In this document: positions 44,401 to 50,924 of the stretch, piece by piece
Numbering within the stretch: the first letter of the stretch is position 1
Layout of the letters: each line of letters starts with the position of its first letter
Assembly: GCF_025854375.1 (NCBI RefSeq)
Contig: NZ_CP107575.1
Coordinates: 2,852,001-2,916,000 of the forward strand
Source of the DNA: Glutamicibacter sp. JL.03c
GTDB lineage: Bacteria; Actinomycetota; Actinomycetes; Actinomycetales; Micrococcaceae
DNA length: 64,000 nt
Reading direction: 5' to 3'
Notes under the pieces: generated by a model
Told to the model about the DNA's origin: nothing
The model's input: only the letters and a program-made list of their open reading frames with translations
Databases searched by the model: none
Program-made: the position numbers and the translations under genes

Positions 44401-44704
44401 GGAGCGGATCCTCTGAATCGCTGGCAATTTCCAAAAGCAATGCCGCGACTTCCGGGCAGGAATACTCTGAAGGATGCTCGGTGCAAAAACAATGGAACTC
44501 AACGCCATCGTTTCCAATGCGAAACCCCACCATGACTTGTTTGCCTCGAACTACCGCGGTAACTCTGGCGTTTCCGACTTCGACGTAGCGTTCAACATCT
44601 TGGACTTTGCCCGTCTCATAGAACAATTGCCCGATGCGAAATTCTTCCTCCGAGACGAGTGAGTCCAAGGAGGAAAGAGTCAGCTGGAATTCCATCATCG
44701 CCAT
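41480..44704 (-). CDS. SNF2/RapA-type DEAD-like helicase with degenerate SWIM zinc finger
   Basis: 1074 aa ATP-dependent DNA translocase. The N-terminal CFCTEHPSEYSCPEVAAL (about residues 72-89) aligns with a SWIM zinc finger (Cys-x-Cys ... Cys-x-His), but the His is replaced by Glu. A large bacterial SNF2-associated region follows. The helicase core has Walker A ADDMGLGKTVQ (about 641), DEAQ box MIMDEAQQLKNH (about 734), GTPMENNLMELWAL, and the C-terminal motif VI QAIDRAHRIGQEKPVHVYRLV (about 1010). Such proteins remodel nucleoprotein or recycle RNA polymerase. It is convergent with the MarR gene, 13 bp apart. Confidence 0.9.
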   Translation of the reverse strand: MAMMEFQLTLSSLDSLVSEEEFRIGQLFYETGKVQDVERYVEVGNARVTAVVRGKQVMVGFRIGNDGVEFHCFCTEHPSEYSCPEVAALLLEIASDSEDPLHVSDRVADPYGWQRNVVPQWERNLNRLLPVADEDPEIVEEPLGLILKVVSEPRYGGDDVLSLQARPAKQGSKSPWVQTGVSWKTVAFDERFPRAQRRAVVELNRLREHAEKVKYGHFWETTDWISLMELPGKDLLAALKDLKEAGVAIINGGVASKPPVNFSDKLAHAHVDLRQGEHGLTVEGMLRGPEPEHTHLLPIGNPPTLVAYSSQPLAGSRDLGLAEFADPVSAELGAFIASGVQFIPSSDVGRFEETHLDRIRQLAPLKSADVSYEIPEPPRPVLRLRMSSTTDGVGLHFSWMYSAKAPRQRNVEKEIIASINDKLGDATVLGQLEARGTYADRELTIDESIDFMLYILPLLEEHPDMLIEAHNQLPEYRILDSPATVSIEAGENTGDWFDLTVEVTIDDIKVPFALLLAALTLHLDYLVLEDMTVIPISGADFAQLRTLIDEAGELGKVEGSTIRVHKLSIDWWQELLDLGIIEAQHNQWLQNMNELTRGEELQQVELPETFKANLRPYQEQGLAWLNFLRTHSLGGVLADDMGLGKTVQLLACLEQARRENPDQKFLVLAPTSVVGNWINEARRFTPNLKTRGITSTTKKAGQTVADQLGDAQLVVTSYTIFRLAYEEFEAAGFSVMIMDEAQQLKNHVSKGYKQARQLPVPCKFVVTGTPMENNLMELWALVSLAAPGLLGGQNAFKDNYQKLISEGDKERLDRLKSRLRPFVLRRTKEQVVPELPAKTEQILEVELEANHRKAYDRRFQRVRQEVLGLVDNVDSNRFKILQSLTLLRQLALDPSLVGEGDGASAKLELLRELMVDAVAEGHKILVFSQFTSFLSKAKDIAVELGIAHGYLDGSTSGAKRKELIEGFTDGDFPVFFISLKSGGFGINLTAADYCILLDPWWNPAAEAQAIDRAHRIGQEKPVHVYRLVAKDTIESKVLALQAKKTQLFNDVLGDEAQAGQSPALSADDFLALME

Positions 44705-44832
44705 CCAAAAGTAGTGCGTTAGAGCGGATTGCTACCCTCCATCCTATCGATGCTCCGGGACAGGACAGTCATGACGAAACATTAAGTGGATACTTTACCG
44801 AGCCCGTTGCCGGCAGATAAAAAGGAACTACT

Positions 44833-44917
44833 GAATCACGAGTTCCACTCCTCAAGGCCCTGGCTGAGTGGACGGCAACCCTCGAGCCATTGTGCGGGGT
44901 GCCCCAGGTGAAGATTC
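44833..44917 (+). ncRNA. SAM-IV-type riboswitch aptamer upstream of osmC
   Basis: P1 is GAATC (44833-44837) with GATTC (44913-44917); P2 is TCCACTC (44844-44850) with GAGTGGA (44866-44872). Between them lie the S-adenosylmethionine core elements in consensus order: ACGAGT, CGGCAACCCTC (44873-44883), GGGGTGCCCC (44896-44905) and AGGTGAAGA. This order matches the actinobacterial SAM-IV family as I remember it, better than classic SAM-I. It ends 66 bp ahead of the OsmC start. Ligand binding is inferred from the motif. Confidence 0.82.
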
Positions 44918-44922
44918 GACGC

Positions 44923-44983
44923 ATCTTGAAATCCAAGATCGTAAACGATGGCGCCCCCTGCGCCAGAAAGGGGATGACTCCCC
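44923..44983 (+). promoter_or_regulatory. Riboswitch expression platform with sequestered ribosome site
   Basis: Three hairpins follow the aptamer: ATCTTG/CAAGAT (44923-44939), TGGCGC-CCCCT-GCGCCA (44949-44965) and GGGGA-TGAC-TCCCC (44970-44983). The last contains the ribosome site AGGGG (44969-44973) and ends directly before the ATG. The CCCCT loop at 44955-44959 is also complementary to AGGGG, giving a second way to hide it. This suggests translational rather than transcriptional control. Confidence 0.6.
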
Positions 44984-45535
44984 ATGCCTCACGCAACAGC
45001 AAAACCCTCAGTGGCCGAAGACCGATCACAGCGGCTCCAAGAGGCAGGTGCTGGTTGGGGCGAACGGATCTCCGCCGCACCGCACAGCGCCGCGTTGACC
45101 TTTACCGTTCAGGGCGAAGGCTTTGATTCCGTTGCCAGCAATATCCGTGCCGGCAAGCATACCTTTACCGTGGATGAACCGGCAGCTCTCGGTGGCAATG
45201 ATGTCGCCGCCAGTCCGGTTGAATACGCCTTGGCAGCACTGGTGTCCTGCCAGGTGGTGGTTTATCGACTTTACGCAGAGAACCTGGGCATCCAAGTTGA
45301 TGACGTGCAAATCACGGCAGATGGGCAGCTCGACGTCCGCGGGCTCTTCGGCATTGATGCCTCCATCCGCCCCGGTTTCTCGTCGGTGGATCTGAAAGTG
45401 CAGATTGCCGGTCCCGAGTCCACCGAACGCTACGAGGAACTACGCCAGGCAGTGGATGCCCACTGCCCAGTCTTGGACCTCTTTGCCAACCCGGTGCCGG
45501 TGACCACTTCGGTGCAGGTTGTCCAAAGCAACTAG
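44984..45535 (+). CDS. OsmC family protein
   Basis: 183 aa OsmC/Ohr-fold protein. The N-terminal strand region (LTFTVQGEGFDSV), TFTVDEPAALGGNDVAASPVEYALAALVSCQVVVYRLYAE (about 60-100, containing the first redox Cys in VSCQ) and VDAHCPVLDLFANPVPV (second Cys, about 161) match the family's two-cysteine active site. These reduce organic hydroperoxides or act on sulfur compounds. Being under a SAM-IV-type riboswitch points to a role in sulfur or methionine metabolism in this organism. A 23-bp terminator follows. Confidence 0.85.
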   Translation: MPHATAKPSVAEDRSQRLQEAGAGWGERISAAPHSAALTFTVQGEGFDSVASNIRAGKHTFTVDEPAALGGNDVAASPVEYALAALVSCQVVVYRLYAENLGIQVDDVQITADGQLDVRGLFGIDASIRPGFSSVDLKVQIAGPESTERYEELRQAVDAHCPVLDLFANPVPVTTSVQVVQSN

Positions 45536-45550
45536 CCCGAGCCGAAGGCG

Positions 45551-45598
45551 CGATGAACTGTGGGGGCCACTGATTTCAGTGGCCCCCACAGTTCATCG
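45551..45598. terminator. Long perfect convergent terminator
   Basis: Perfect 23-bp stem (45551-45573 with 45576-45598) closing on a 2-base TT apex, so the real loop opens a few pairs. It sits between the convergent OsmC gene and the idonate dehydrogenase gene, 15 bp and 12 bp away. Confidence 0.8.
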
Positions 45599-45610
45599 TC
45601 CGGCTGAGGA

Positions 45611-46669
45611 TTATTGCTGTTCCCTGAAGTTGAGCAGTACCTTGCCTGAAGTCGAGGAATCCTTGGCTGTTTCAAAGGCTACAAGGCCTTCGGCCACGGG
45701 GAACTCGTGGGTGACGGCCGCACCAATTTGCAAGGAGCCATCGGCCAGAGCTTCGAGCACCTGATCGATCTCGCCGTTGAATCGGAAGGAGCCGACGAGT
45801 TCCAGCTCACGGGTGATGGCCAGGGAAATCAACGCGGGCTGCTCGCCTGTGGGCAGCAGTCCAACCATGACGACTCGGCCGCCGCGCACCGCACCTCTGA
45901 CCGCTGATGCCAAGCCGCGGTAGTTGCCACTGGCCTCGATCACCACATCCGCGTTGACCTCGGCGATGGCTTCCTGGTCATCGGCGCGCAAGGTGGAGGT
46001 GGCGCCCAGTTCCCGGGCGATAGCCAATGGCTTCTCATGCATATCCACCGCGATGATCTCGCTGGCACCGCCACGCTTGAGTACTGCCACGGCAAGCGCG
46101 CCGATCGGGCCAGCGCCGATCACCAGAGCCTTCTTGCCTGAGACATCGCCCGCGCGCGAGACCGCATGCCACGCCACCGCTGCGGGTTCGGCCAGCGCGG
46201 CATCGCGCAGCGAGAGCCCCTCGGGCAGTTCGCGCAGCATGCGCGTTGGCAGGTTCACTTCACGAGCGAAGGCGCCTTCGGTATGCGGGTAGCGGGCGGC
46301 TGAGCCAAGGTAGGTGCAACCGGGAGAAAGGTTCGGGCGATCGGCCGGATATGGTTCGCCGGTATCCCCGGGCGTTGCCGGGTGCACCGCGATCTTGGTT
46401 CCGGCTGCTGGTCCGCTGCCATCGACGGCGGCTTCGATGACGGTTCCCACGATCTCGTGTCCGAGAATCATCGGGGCTTTGAGGATGGATTCCCCGGCGG
46501 CGCCGTGGCTCCAGTAGTGCAGATCCGACCCGCAGATGCCGCCGTAGGCGATGGCGATGCGGGCCTGGTCGGGCTTCGGTGCTGGCAGCTCGATCTGTTC
46601 GATGCGCAGGTCGCCGGCGGCGTGCGCGACCACGGCCAGGGTCGTGGAAGAAAGGGTGCTAGACGACAA
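45611..46669 (-). CDS. L-idonate 5-dehydrogenase-like zinc alcohol dehydrogenase
   Basis: 352 aa medium-chain dehydrogenase. The catalytic zinc site shows YGGICGSDLHYW (Cys, about 45) and MILGHEIVGTVIE (His-Glu, about 70). The structural-zinc region is atypical (HPATPGDTGEPYPADRPNLSPGCTY), lacking the four-Cys cluster, as in idonate dehydrogenases. The NAD(P) motif is KALVIGAGPIGALAVAVLK (about 180). It oxidises L-idonate to 5-keto-D-gluconate, which the SDR encoded just upstream can reduce to gluconate. The TTG start overlaps the SDR stop, with GGAGG upstream. Confidence 0.85.
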   Translation of the reverse strand: MSSSTLSSTTLAVVAHAAGDLRIEQIELPAPKPDQARIAIAYGGICGSDLHYWSHGAAGESILKAPMILGHEIVGTVIEAAVDGSGPAAGTKIAVHPATPGDTGEPYPADRPNLSPGCTYLGSAARYPHTEGAFAREVNLPTRMLRELPEGLSLRDAALAEPAAVAWHAVSRAGDVSGKKALVIGAGPIGALAVAVLKRGGASEIIAVDMHEKPLAIARELGATSTLRADDQEAIAEVNADVVIEASGNYRGLASAVRGAVRGGRVVMVGLLPTGEQPALISLAITRELELVGSFRFNGEIDQVLEALADGSLQIGAAVTHEFPVAEGLVAFETAKDSSTSGKVLLNFREQQ

Positions 46670-47429
46670 CGCTCATGCCTCCGTCGATGAAAATGGTTTG
46701 CCCGTTGACGTAATTGGATCCATCCGAGGCCAGCCAGATCGCCGGGCCGGCCAGGTCCTCAACGGAACCCCAGCGGGCGGCCGGTGTGCGGCCCAGGATC
46801 CACGAGTTGAATTTCTCGTCGTCCACGAGGTTCTGGGTCATCTCGGTGTGGATGTAACCCGGTGCGATGCCGTTGATCTGCAGTCCTGCGCCAGCCCATT
46901 CTGCGGTCATGGCGCGGGTGAGGTTGCGCAGGCCGCCCTTGGCCGCGGTGTAGGCGGAGATGGTGGGGCGAGCCAAGTCGGTTTGCACCGAACAGATGTT
47001 GATAATCTTGCCTTCGCCGCGTTGCACCATGCCGCGGGCGACTTCGCGCCCTACCAGGAAGGCGCTGGTCAGGTTGGTTTCGATGACTCGCTGCCAGTCG
47101 GCGACGTCCAGTTCAAGCATGGGAACGCGGTGCTGGATGCCGGCGTTGTTCACCAGGATGCGGATCGCACCGATATTTTTTTCGATCGCCGCGATGTTCT
47201 CGCGTACGGAGGCGTCATCGGTGACGTCGAAGCAGACGCTGTGGATGCGATCTGCCCCGTAGCGGTTGGCGAAGTCCGCGGCGGTTTCGGCCAGGCGCTG
47301 CTCATCTCGCCCGTGCAGGATGATGGTGGCTCCGGCGTCAGCCAGGGCGCGGGCCAATTCGCGGCCGATGCCGCGGGAGGACCCGGTGACTAGGGCCAAT
47401 CGCCCGGATAGGTCGAAGAGTTGACTCAT
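46659..47429 (-). CDS. Gluconate 5-dehydrogenase-like SDR
   Basis: 256 aa short-chain dehydrogenase. NAD(P) site TGSSRGIGRELARAL (residues 15-29), NNAGIQHR (about 92) and catalytic Ser...Tyr-x3-Lys as ICSVQTDLARPTISAYTAAKGG (Tyr-x3-Lys at about 157-161) are intact. The opening FDLSGRLALVTGSSRGIG resembles IdnO/gluconate 5-dehydrogenase, which reduces 5-ketogluconate to gluconate. ATG 47429 was chosen because the domain starts there. It overlaps the downstream idonate dehydrogenase gene and follows the GntR gene. Confidence 0.86.
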   Translation of the reverse strand: MSQLFDLSGRLALVTGSSRGIGRELARALADAGATIILHGRDEQRLAETAADFANRYGADRIHSVCFDVTDDASVRENIAAIEKNIGAIRILVNNAGIQHRVPMLELDVADWQRVIETNLTSAFLVGREVARGMVQRGEGKIINICSVQTDLARPTISAYTAAKGGLRNLTRAMTAEWAGAGLQINGIAPGYIHTEMTQNLVDDEKFNSWILGRTPAARWGSVEDLAGPAIWLASDGSNYVNGQTIFIDGGMSVVV

Positions 47430-47532
47430 GAATTCCCTCGCATGGAAGTGTCGATGGTTCATCGACGGGAACTCACCACCGGTAAAAACCAGTGGATGCA
47501 TCCGAAAATCAGCCCCGTCGCTCTCCCAAAAC

Positions 47533-47574
47533 ATATCAGATATAAGGAAGCGATGGTGCTATAAAGTCCGACTT
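47533..47574 (-). promoter_or_regulatory. Paired palindromes before the idonate genes
   Basis: Perfect 5-1-5 repeats ATATC-A-GATAT (47533-47543) and AAGTC-C-GACTT (47564-47574), centre to centre 31 bp, lie 104-145 bp upstream of the SDR start. The second shares the GTC-N-GAC core with the three lactate-regulon operators, and the first keeps TC-N-GA. They are candidate sites for the GntR encoded immediately upstream. Confidence 0.5.
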
Positions 47575-47595
47575 ATTTAGTTGTTACGCTTTCAA

Positions 47596-48309
47596 CTACA
47601 TCGACCGGGTTTGAGTGTAGAACCAGTTGATGTGCTCTTCGAGCAGCTGGGCTGCGCGTTCGCGCTGCCCGGTGGCGAAGGCATGGTGGATGGCCTTGTG
47701 CTGGCGGCGCAGCACCTTGACCACCGGCTGCCAGGATTCGTCATCCGGAATCGATGCGGCAACGTAATCGCTGATGGAGTTGCGCAGGGATTCCATCATG
47801 GATTCGACCACAGAGTTGCCGGCCATGGACGCAAGCAGCACATGGAATTCGGCATCGATCCGGTGGAAGGCCTCGCGCGAAAGCTGCGCATCATCCATGC
47901 GCATGATCAGCACCGCGGTGCGGTCGATGACCTGCTGGGCGTGGATCGGGTCGCGGGGGTTCATCTGCGCGGCCCAGGTTTCCAGCAGGATGCGAGATTC
48001 GACAATCTCTCGGACATTGATGCCCTTGGCCGCCAGGTGCAGGCGCAAGGCCTGGGAGATCCCGGCCGATGGGTTGGAGATGATCACCGCCCCGGAATTG
48101 GGTCCGGAACCCGTGGAAGTCTTGATAATGCCCATCACGTCAAGGATGCGGATGGCATCGCGTACCGAGGCGCGGGAGATCCCATGCTGCTCCGCGAGCG
48201 CACGTTCACCGGGAAGCTGGTCCCCCACAGACAACTTCTCCATACGCAGATCTTGCTCAATGGCCTGAAGCACGATCTGGTACGCACGCGGAGCTGGGTT
48301 AATTGGCAT
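47596..48309 (-). CDS. GntR family regulator, FadR/FCD subfamily (LldR-like)
   Basis: 237 aa. Winged helix at residues 8-65 (AYQIVLQAIEQDLRMEKLSVGDQLPGERALAEQHGISRASVRDAIRILDVMGIIKTSTGSG), then an FCD effector domain with RIDAEFHVLLASMAGNSVVESMMESL (about 130-155) carrying Asp/His metal ligands. It lies 26 bp after the lactate permease on the same strand, so it is the likely lactate-responsive repressor of the permease/lutABC pair, whose shared region holds three matching operators. It could also control the idonate pair directly downstream. Confidence 0.85.
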   Translation of the reverse strand: MPINPAPRAYQIVLQAIEQDLRMEKLSVGDQLPGERALAEQHGISRASVRDAIRILDVMGIIKTSTGSGPNSGAVIISNPSAGISQALRLHLAAKGINVREIVESRILLETWAAQMNPRDPIHAQQVIDRTAVLIMRMDDAQLSREAFHRIDAEFHVLLASMAGNSVVESMMESLRNSISDYVAASIPDDESWQPVVKVLRRQHKAIHHAFATGQRERAAQLLEEHINWFYTQTRSM

Positions 48310-48335
48310 CGGATTTATTTTAGCCGGTCAGAGCA

Positions 48336-50012
48336 CTACGGAAGCATCCAGGACAGCACCGGAGTGGACTGCAGGTAGACCAGGCAGCACAGCACCAGCA
48401 GCATGCCGACCGACCATCCGGCGACCTTCTTCAGGATCACCGATTCCTGGCCTTCCATCTTCACGCTGGTCGCGGCGATGGCCAGGTTCTGCGGGGAAAT
48501 CAGCTTGCCGACCACGCCACCGGAGGTATTGGCTGCCACCAGCAGGTGCGGGTCGATTCCGGCATTCACGCCGGCGGTCTGCTGCAGCTTGGCGAACAGC
48601 GCGTTGGCCGAGGTATCCGAACCGGTCACCGCGGTGCCGATCCAGCCCAGGATTGGCGAGAGGAAAGCGAAGAATCCGCCGGCGCCAGCCAGCCAGGTGC
48701 CCACGGTGATGGTCTGGCCGGACAGGTTCATCACATAGGCCAGTCCCAGGACCGAGAGGATGGTCAGGGCGGCGAAACGCATGTTGTAGATGGTCTTCCC
48801 GATCTCGCCCAGGCCCTCGCCGAAGGTCATGGCGTACTTGCCGCCGGAGGTGTTGCGCGAGTAGACGAAGGCGACGATCACGCCGGTGATCAGCAGCAGG
48901 GTGCCCGGCGAGGACAGCCAGGAGAAGGTGTACAGGGTCGAGGAGACGGCCTCGCCCTGGGCGTCGACGACCTTGCCGTGCAGGCCCGGCCAGCCGAACT
49001 TGAGATCGGTGCTGGCCAGCCAGGCAGGGATGTCGATGCCCAGCTTCCAGAGCTTGGCCAGGCCGAAGATCACGATTACCAAAAGGTACGGGAACAGCGC
49101 CATCCAGGTGTTGGCCTTGTCCAGCTTGGTACCGCTCTGCACCGGCAGTGCGGCGGCTTCGGGGGTCAGCACGCGGGTGCGGGCCTCGTCAGCACCCTTC
49201 GGAGTCCAGAAGCGCAGCAGGATCACCGCGGCCGCCAGGCCGACCAGCGATGCGACGATGTCGGTCAGCTCGTAGGAGAAGTAGGTGGAGCACAGCCACT
49301 GGGCGATGCCGAAGGTGATGCCGATGGTCAGTGTCGCGGGCAGCACCTGGCGCACACCGCGCCAGCCATCGAGGATCAAGACCAGGATGGTGGGAACGAA
49401 CAGTGCCAGCAGTGGCGACTGGTGGCCGACGACCGCCCCGATTTCCTTGGCCGGAATGCCGGTCAGCGCGCCGGCGGTGGTGATCGGAATGGCCACGGCG
49501 CCAAAGGCCACCGGCGCGGTATTGGCGATCAGCACGGCGCAGGCTGCGCGCAGCGGCGAGAGGCCCAGGGCCAGCAGCATGGTCGCGGTAATGGCCACCG
49601 GAGCGCCGAACCCGGCCAGCGCCTCGAGCAGTCCGCCGAAGCAGAAGGCGATCAGCACTGCCTGGATGCGGACATCTCCGCCGCCGATGACGTCGAACAC
49701 GCGGCGCAGGTCCTCGAAGCGTCCGGACTTGACGGTGACCTGGTAGAGGAAGATGGCCATGACCACGATCCAGACGATCGGGAACGCGCCGAACACCATG
49801 CCCATGACCCCGGAGTTCAGGGCCATGGCCACCGGCATTTTCCAACCGAGGATGGCGACGATGATGGCCACTGCCAAGGATCCCAGCCCGGCCCAGTGGG
49901 CCTTGGTCTTGATCACGGCTAGCAGTACAAAAAAGGTGACGAGAGGAATCAGTGCGATCAGCGCAGAGATCGCAACACTTCCTGCTATCGGTTCTGTGGA
50001 GGGAGTAAACAC
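48336..50012 (-). CDS. L-lactate permease (LctP/LldP family)
   Basis: 558 aa, about 13-14 helices, from a GTG start with AAAGG upstream. The family pattern is clear: LRRVFDVIGGGDVRIQAVLIAFCFGGLLEALAGFGAPVAITATMLLALG around residues 95-145, and TSANALFAKLQQTAGVNAGIDPHLLVAANTSGGVVGKLISPQNLAIA near 475-520. It is a proton symporter for lactate and glycolate. It is divergent from lutABC. Confidence 0.93.
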   Translation of the reverse strand: MFTPSTEPIAGSVAISALIALIPLVTFFVLLAVIKTKAHWAGLGSLAVAIIVAILGWKMPVAMALNSGVMGMVFGAFPIVWIVVMAIFLYQVTVKSGRFEDLRRVFDVIGGGDVRIQAVLIAFCFGGLLEALAGFGAPVAITATMLLALGLSPLRAACAVLIANTAPVAFGAVAIPITTAGALTGIPAKEIGAVVGHQSPLLALFVPTILVLILDGWRGVRQVLPATLTIGITFGIAQWLCSTYFSYELTDIVASLVGLAAAVILLRFWTPKGADEARTRVLTPEAAALPVQSGTKLDKANTWMALFPYLLVIVIFGLAKLWKLGIDIPAWLASTDLKFGWPGLHGKVVDAQGEAVSSTLYTFSWLSSPGTLLLITGVIVAFVYSRNTSGGKYAMTFGEGLGEIGKTIYNMRFAALTILSVLGLAYVMNLSGQTITVGTWLAGAGGFFAFLSPILGWIGTAVTGSDTSANALFAKLQQTAGVNAGIDPHLLVAANTSGGVVGKLISPQNLAIAATSVKMEGQESVILKKVAGWSVGMLLVLCCLVYLQSTPVLSWMLP

Positions 50013-50037
50013 GGTGTGGGCGCCTTTGCTCGAGTGG

Positions 50038-50048
50038 TGGTCTGACCA
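50038..50048. promoter_or_regulatory. Lactate-regulon operator 1
   Basis: TGGTCTGACCA, an 11-bp palindrome matching the LldR consensus TNGTNNNACNA known from corynebacteria. It is 26 bp upstream of the permease start codon. Confidence 0.7.
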
Positions 50049-50052
50049 TATG

Positions 50053-50063
50053 TGGTCCGACCA
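50053..50063. promoter_or_regulatory. Lactate-regulon operator 2
   Basis: TGGTCCGACCA, the same palindrome as operator 1 with only the centre base changed and 15 bp from it, so two dimers could bind on adjacent helix faces. Confidence 0.7.
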
Positions 50064-50098
50064 ATACCGTACAGCGTGAGTGGCATCACAAACAAGTC

Positions 50099-50138
50099 TT
50101 GACTATTGCAAAATCTTTCGCATAGTATGGTCAGACCA
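50099..50138 (+). promoter_or_regulatory. lutABC promoter with operator 3
   Basis: A -35 TTGACT (50099-50104), 18-bp spacer and -10 TAGTAT (50123-50128) are followed by TGGTCAGACCA (50128-50138), which overlaps the -10 end and predicted transcript start. Binding there would block transcription. The ATG at 50160 leaves a leader of about 25 bases. Confidence 0.65.
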
Positions 50139-50159
50139 CACCTGAAAGTGCCTAATATT

Positions 50160-50924
50160 ATGCGAATTGCTCTCTTTGCCACGTGCATAGTGGACGCCAT
50201 GTATCCGGAAACGGCCAAGTCGACAGTCAAAATCCTGGAACGCCTGGGCCACGAAGTCATCTTCCCCAAGGCGCAAGCCTGCTGTGGGCAAATGCACATG
50301 AATTCGGGCTACATGCCTGAAGCCCTGCCCGTGGTTGAAAACCATGTCAGGGCCTTCGACACCGACGAGTACGACGTGGCCGTCGCCCCCTCGGGCTCGT
50401 GCGTCGCCTCGGTGAAGCACCAGCACCCCTACCTGGCGCAGCGCCTGGGCAAGCCGGAGCTGAAGGACCGCGCCAAAGCCGTCGGCGCTCGCACCTATGA
50501 GCTGAGCCAGCTGCTGGTGGATGTCCTGGGCATCACCAACGCTGCCGCGCAGCTGGGCAGCTACTTCCCCGAAACCATCACCTACCACCCGTCCTGCCAT
50601 GGCATGCGCTCCTTGGGACTCGGCGACCGCCAGCTGGATCTGCTCAAGACCGTCGGCGGCATCACCGTCAACGAGCTGCCCGAAGCAGACCAGTGCTGCG
50701 GTTTCGGCGGAACCTTCTCGATCAAGAACGCGGACGTCTCCTCGGCCATGCTCGATGACAAGGTGAAGAACATCTGCTCCACCGGTGCCTCGGCCTGCTC
50801 CGGCGGCGATGCCTCCTGCCTGATGCACATCGGCGGCGGCCTCTCCCGCACCGGTGCCAAGCCCAAGACCCTGCACCTGGCCGACATCCTGGCCAGCACC
50901 ATGGAAGAGACGGTGACACTGTGA
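50160..50924 (+). CDS. lutA: Lactate utilisation (Fe-S) protein LutA
   Basis: 254 aa. Two CCG (cysteine-rich) domains of the LutA/heterodisulfide-reductase type: ATCIVD with ACCGQMH (about residues 6-45), then SCHGMRSLGLG (about 145) and QCCGFGGTFSIK (about 180). With LutB and LutC it forms the L-lactate oxidising complex. ATG 50160 fits the LutA N-terminus and lies downstream of the operator; earlier in-frame starts lie within the promoter. It overlaps lutB by 4 bp. Confidence 0.9.
   Translation: MRIALFATCIVDAMYPETAKSTVKILERLGHEVIFPKAQACCGQMHMNSGYMPEALPVVENHVRAFDTDEYDVAVAPSGSCVASVKHQHPYLAQRLGKPELKDRAKAVGARTYELSQLLVDVLGITNAAAQLGSYFPETITYHPSCHGMRSLGLGDRQLDLLKTVGGITVNELPEADQCCGFGGTFSIKNADVSSAMLDDKVKNICSTGASACSGGDASCLMHIGGGLSRTGAKPKTLHLADILASTMEETVTL

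Noticed and set aside
48546-49922. Plus-strand open frame of 458 codons
   Set aside because: Lies wholly within the lactate permease on the other strand; composition (Gln, Gly, Asp, His repeats) reflects antisense membrane-protein codons.
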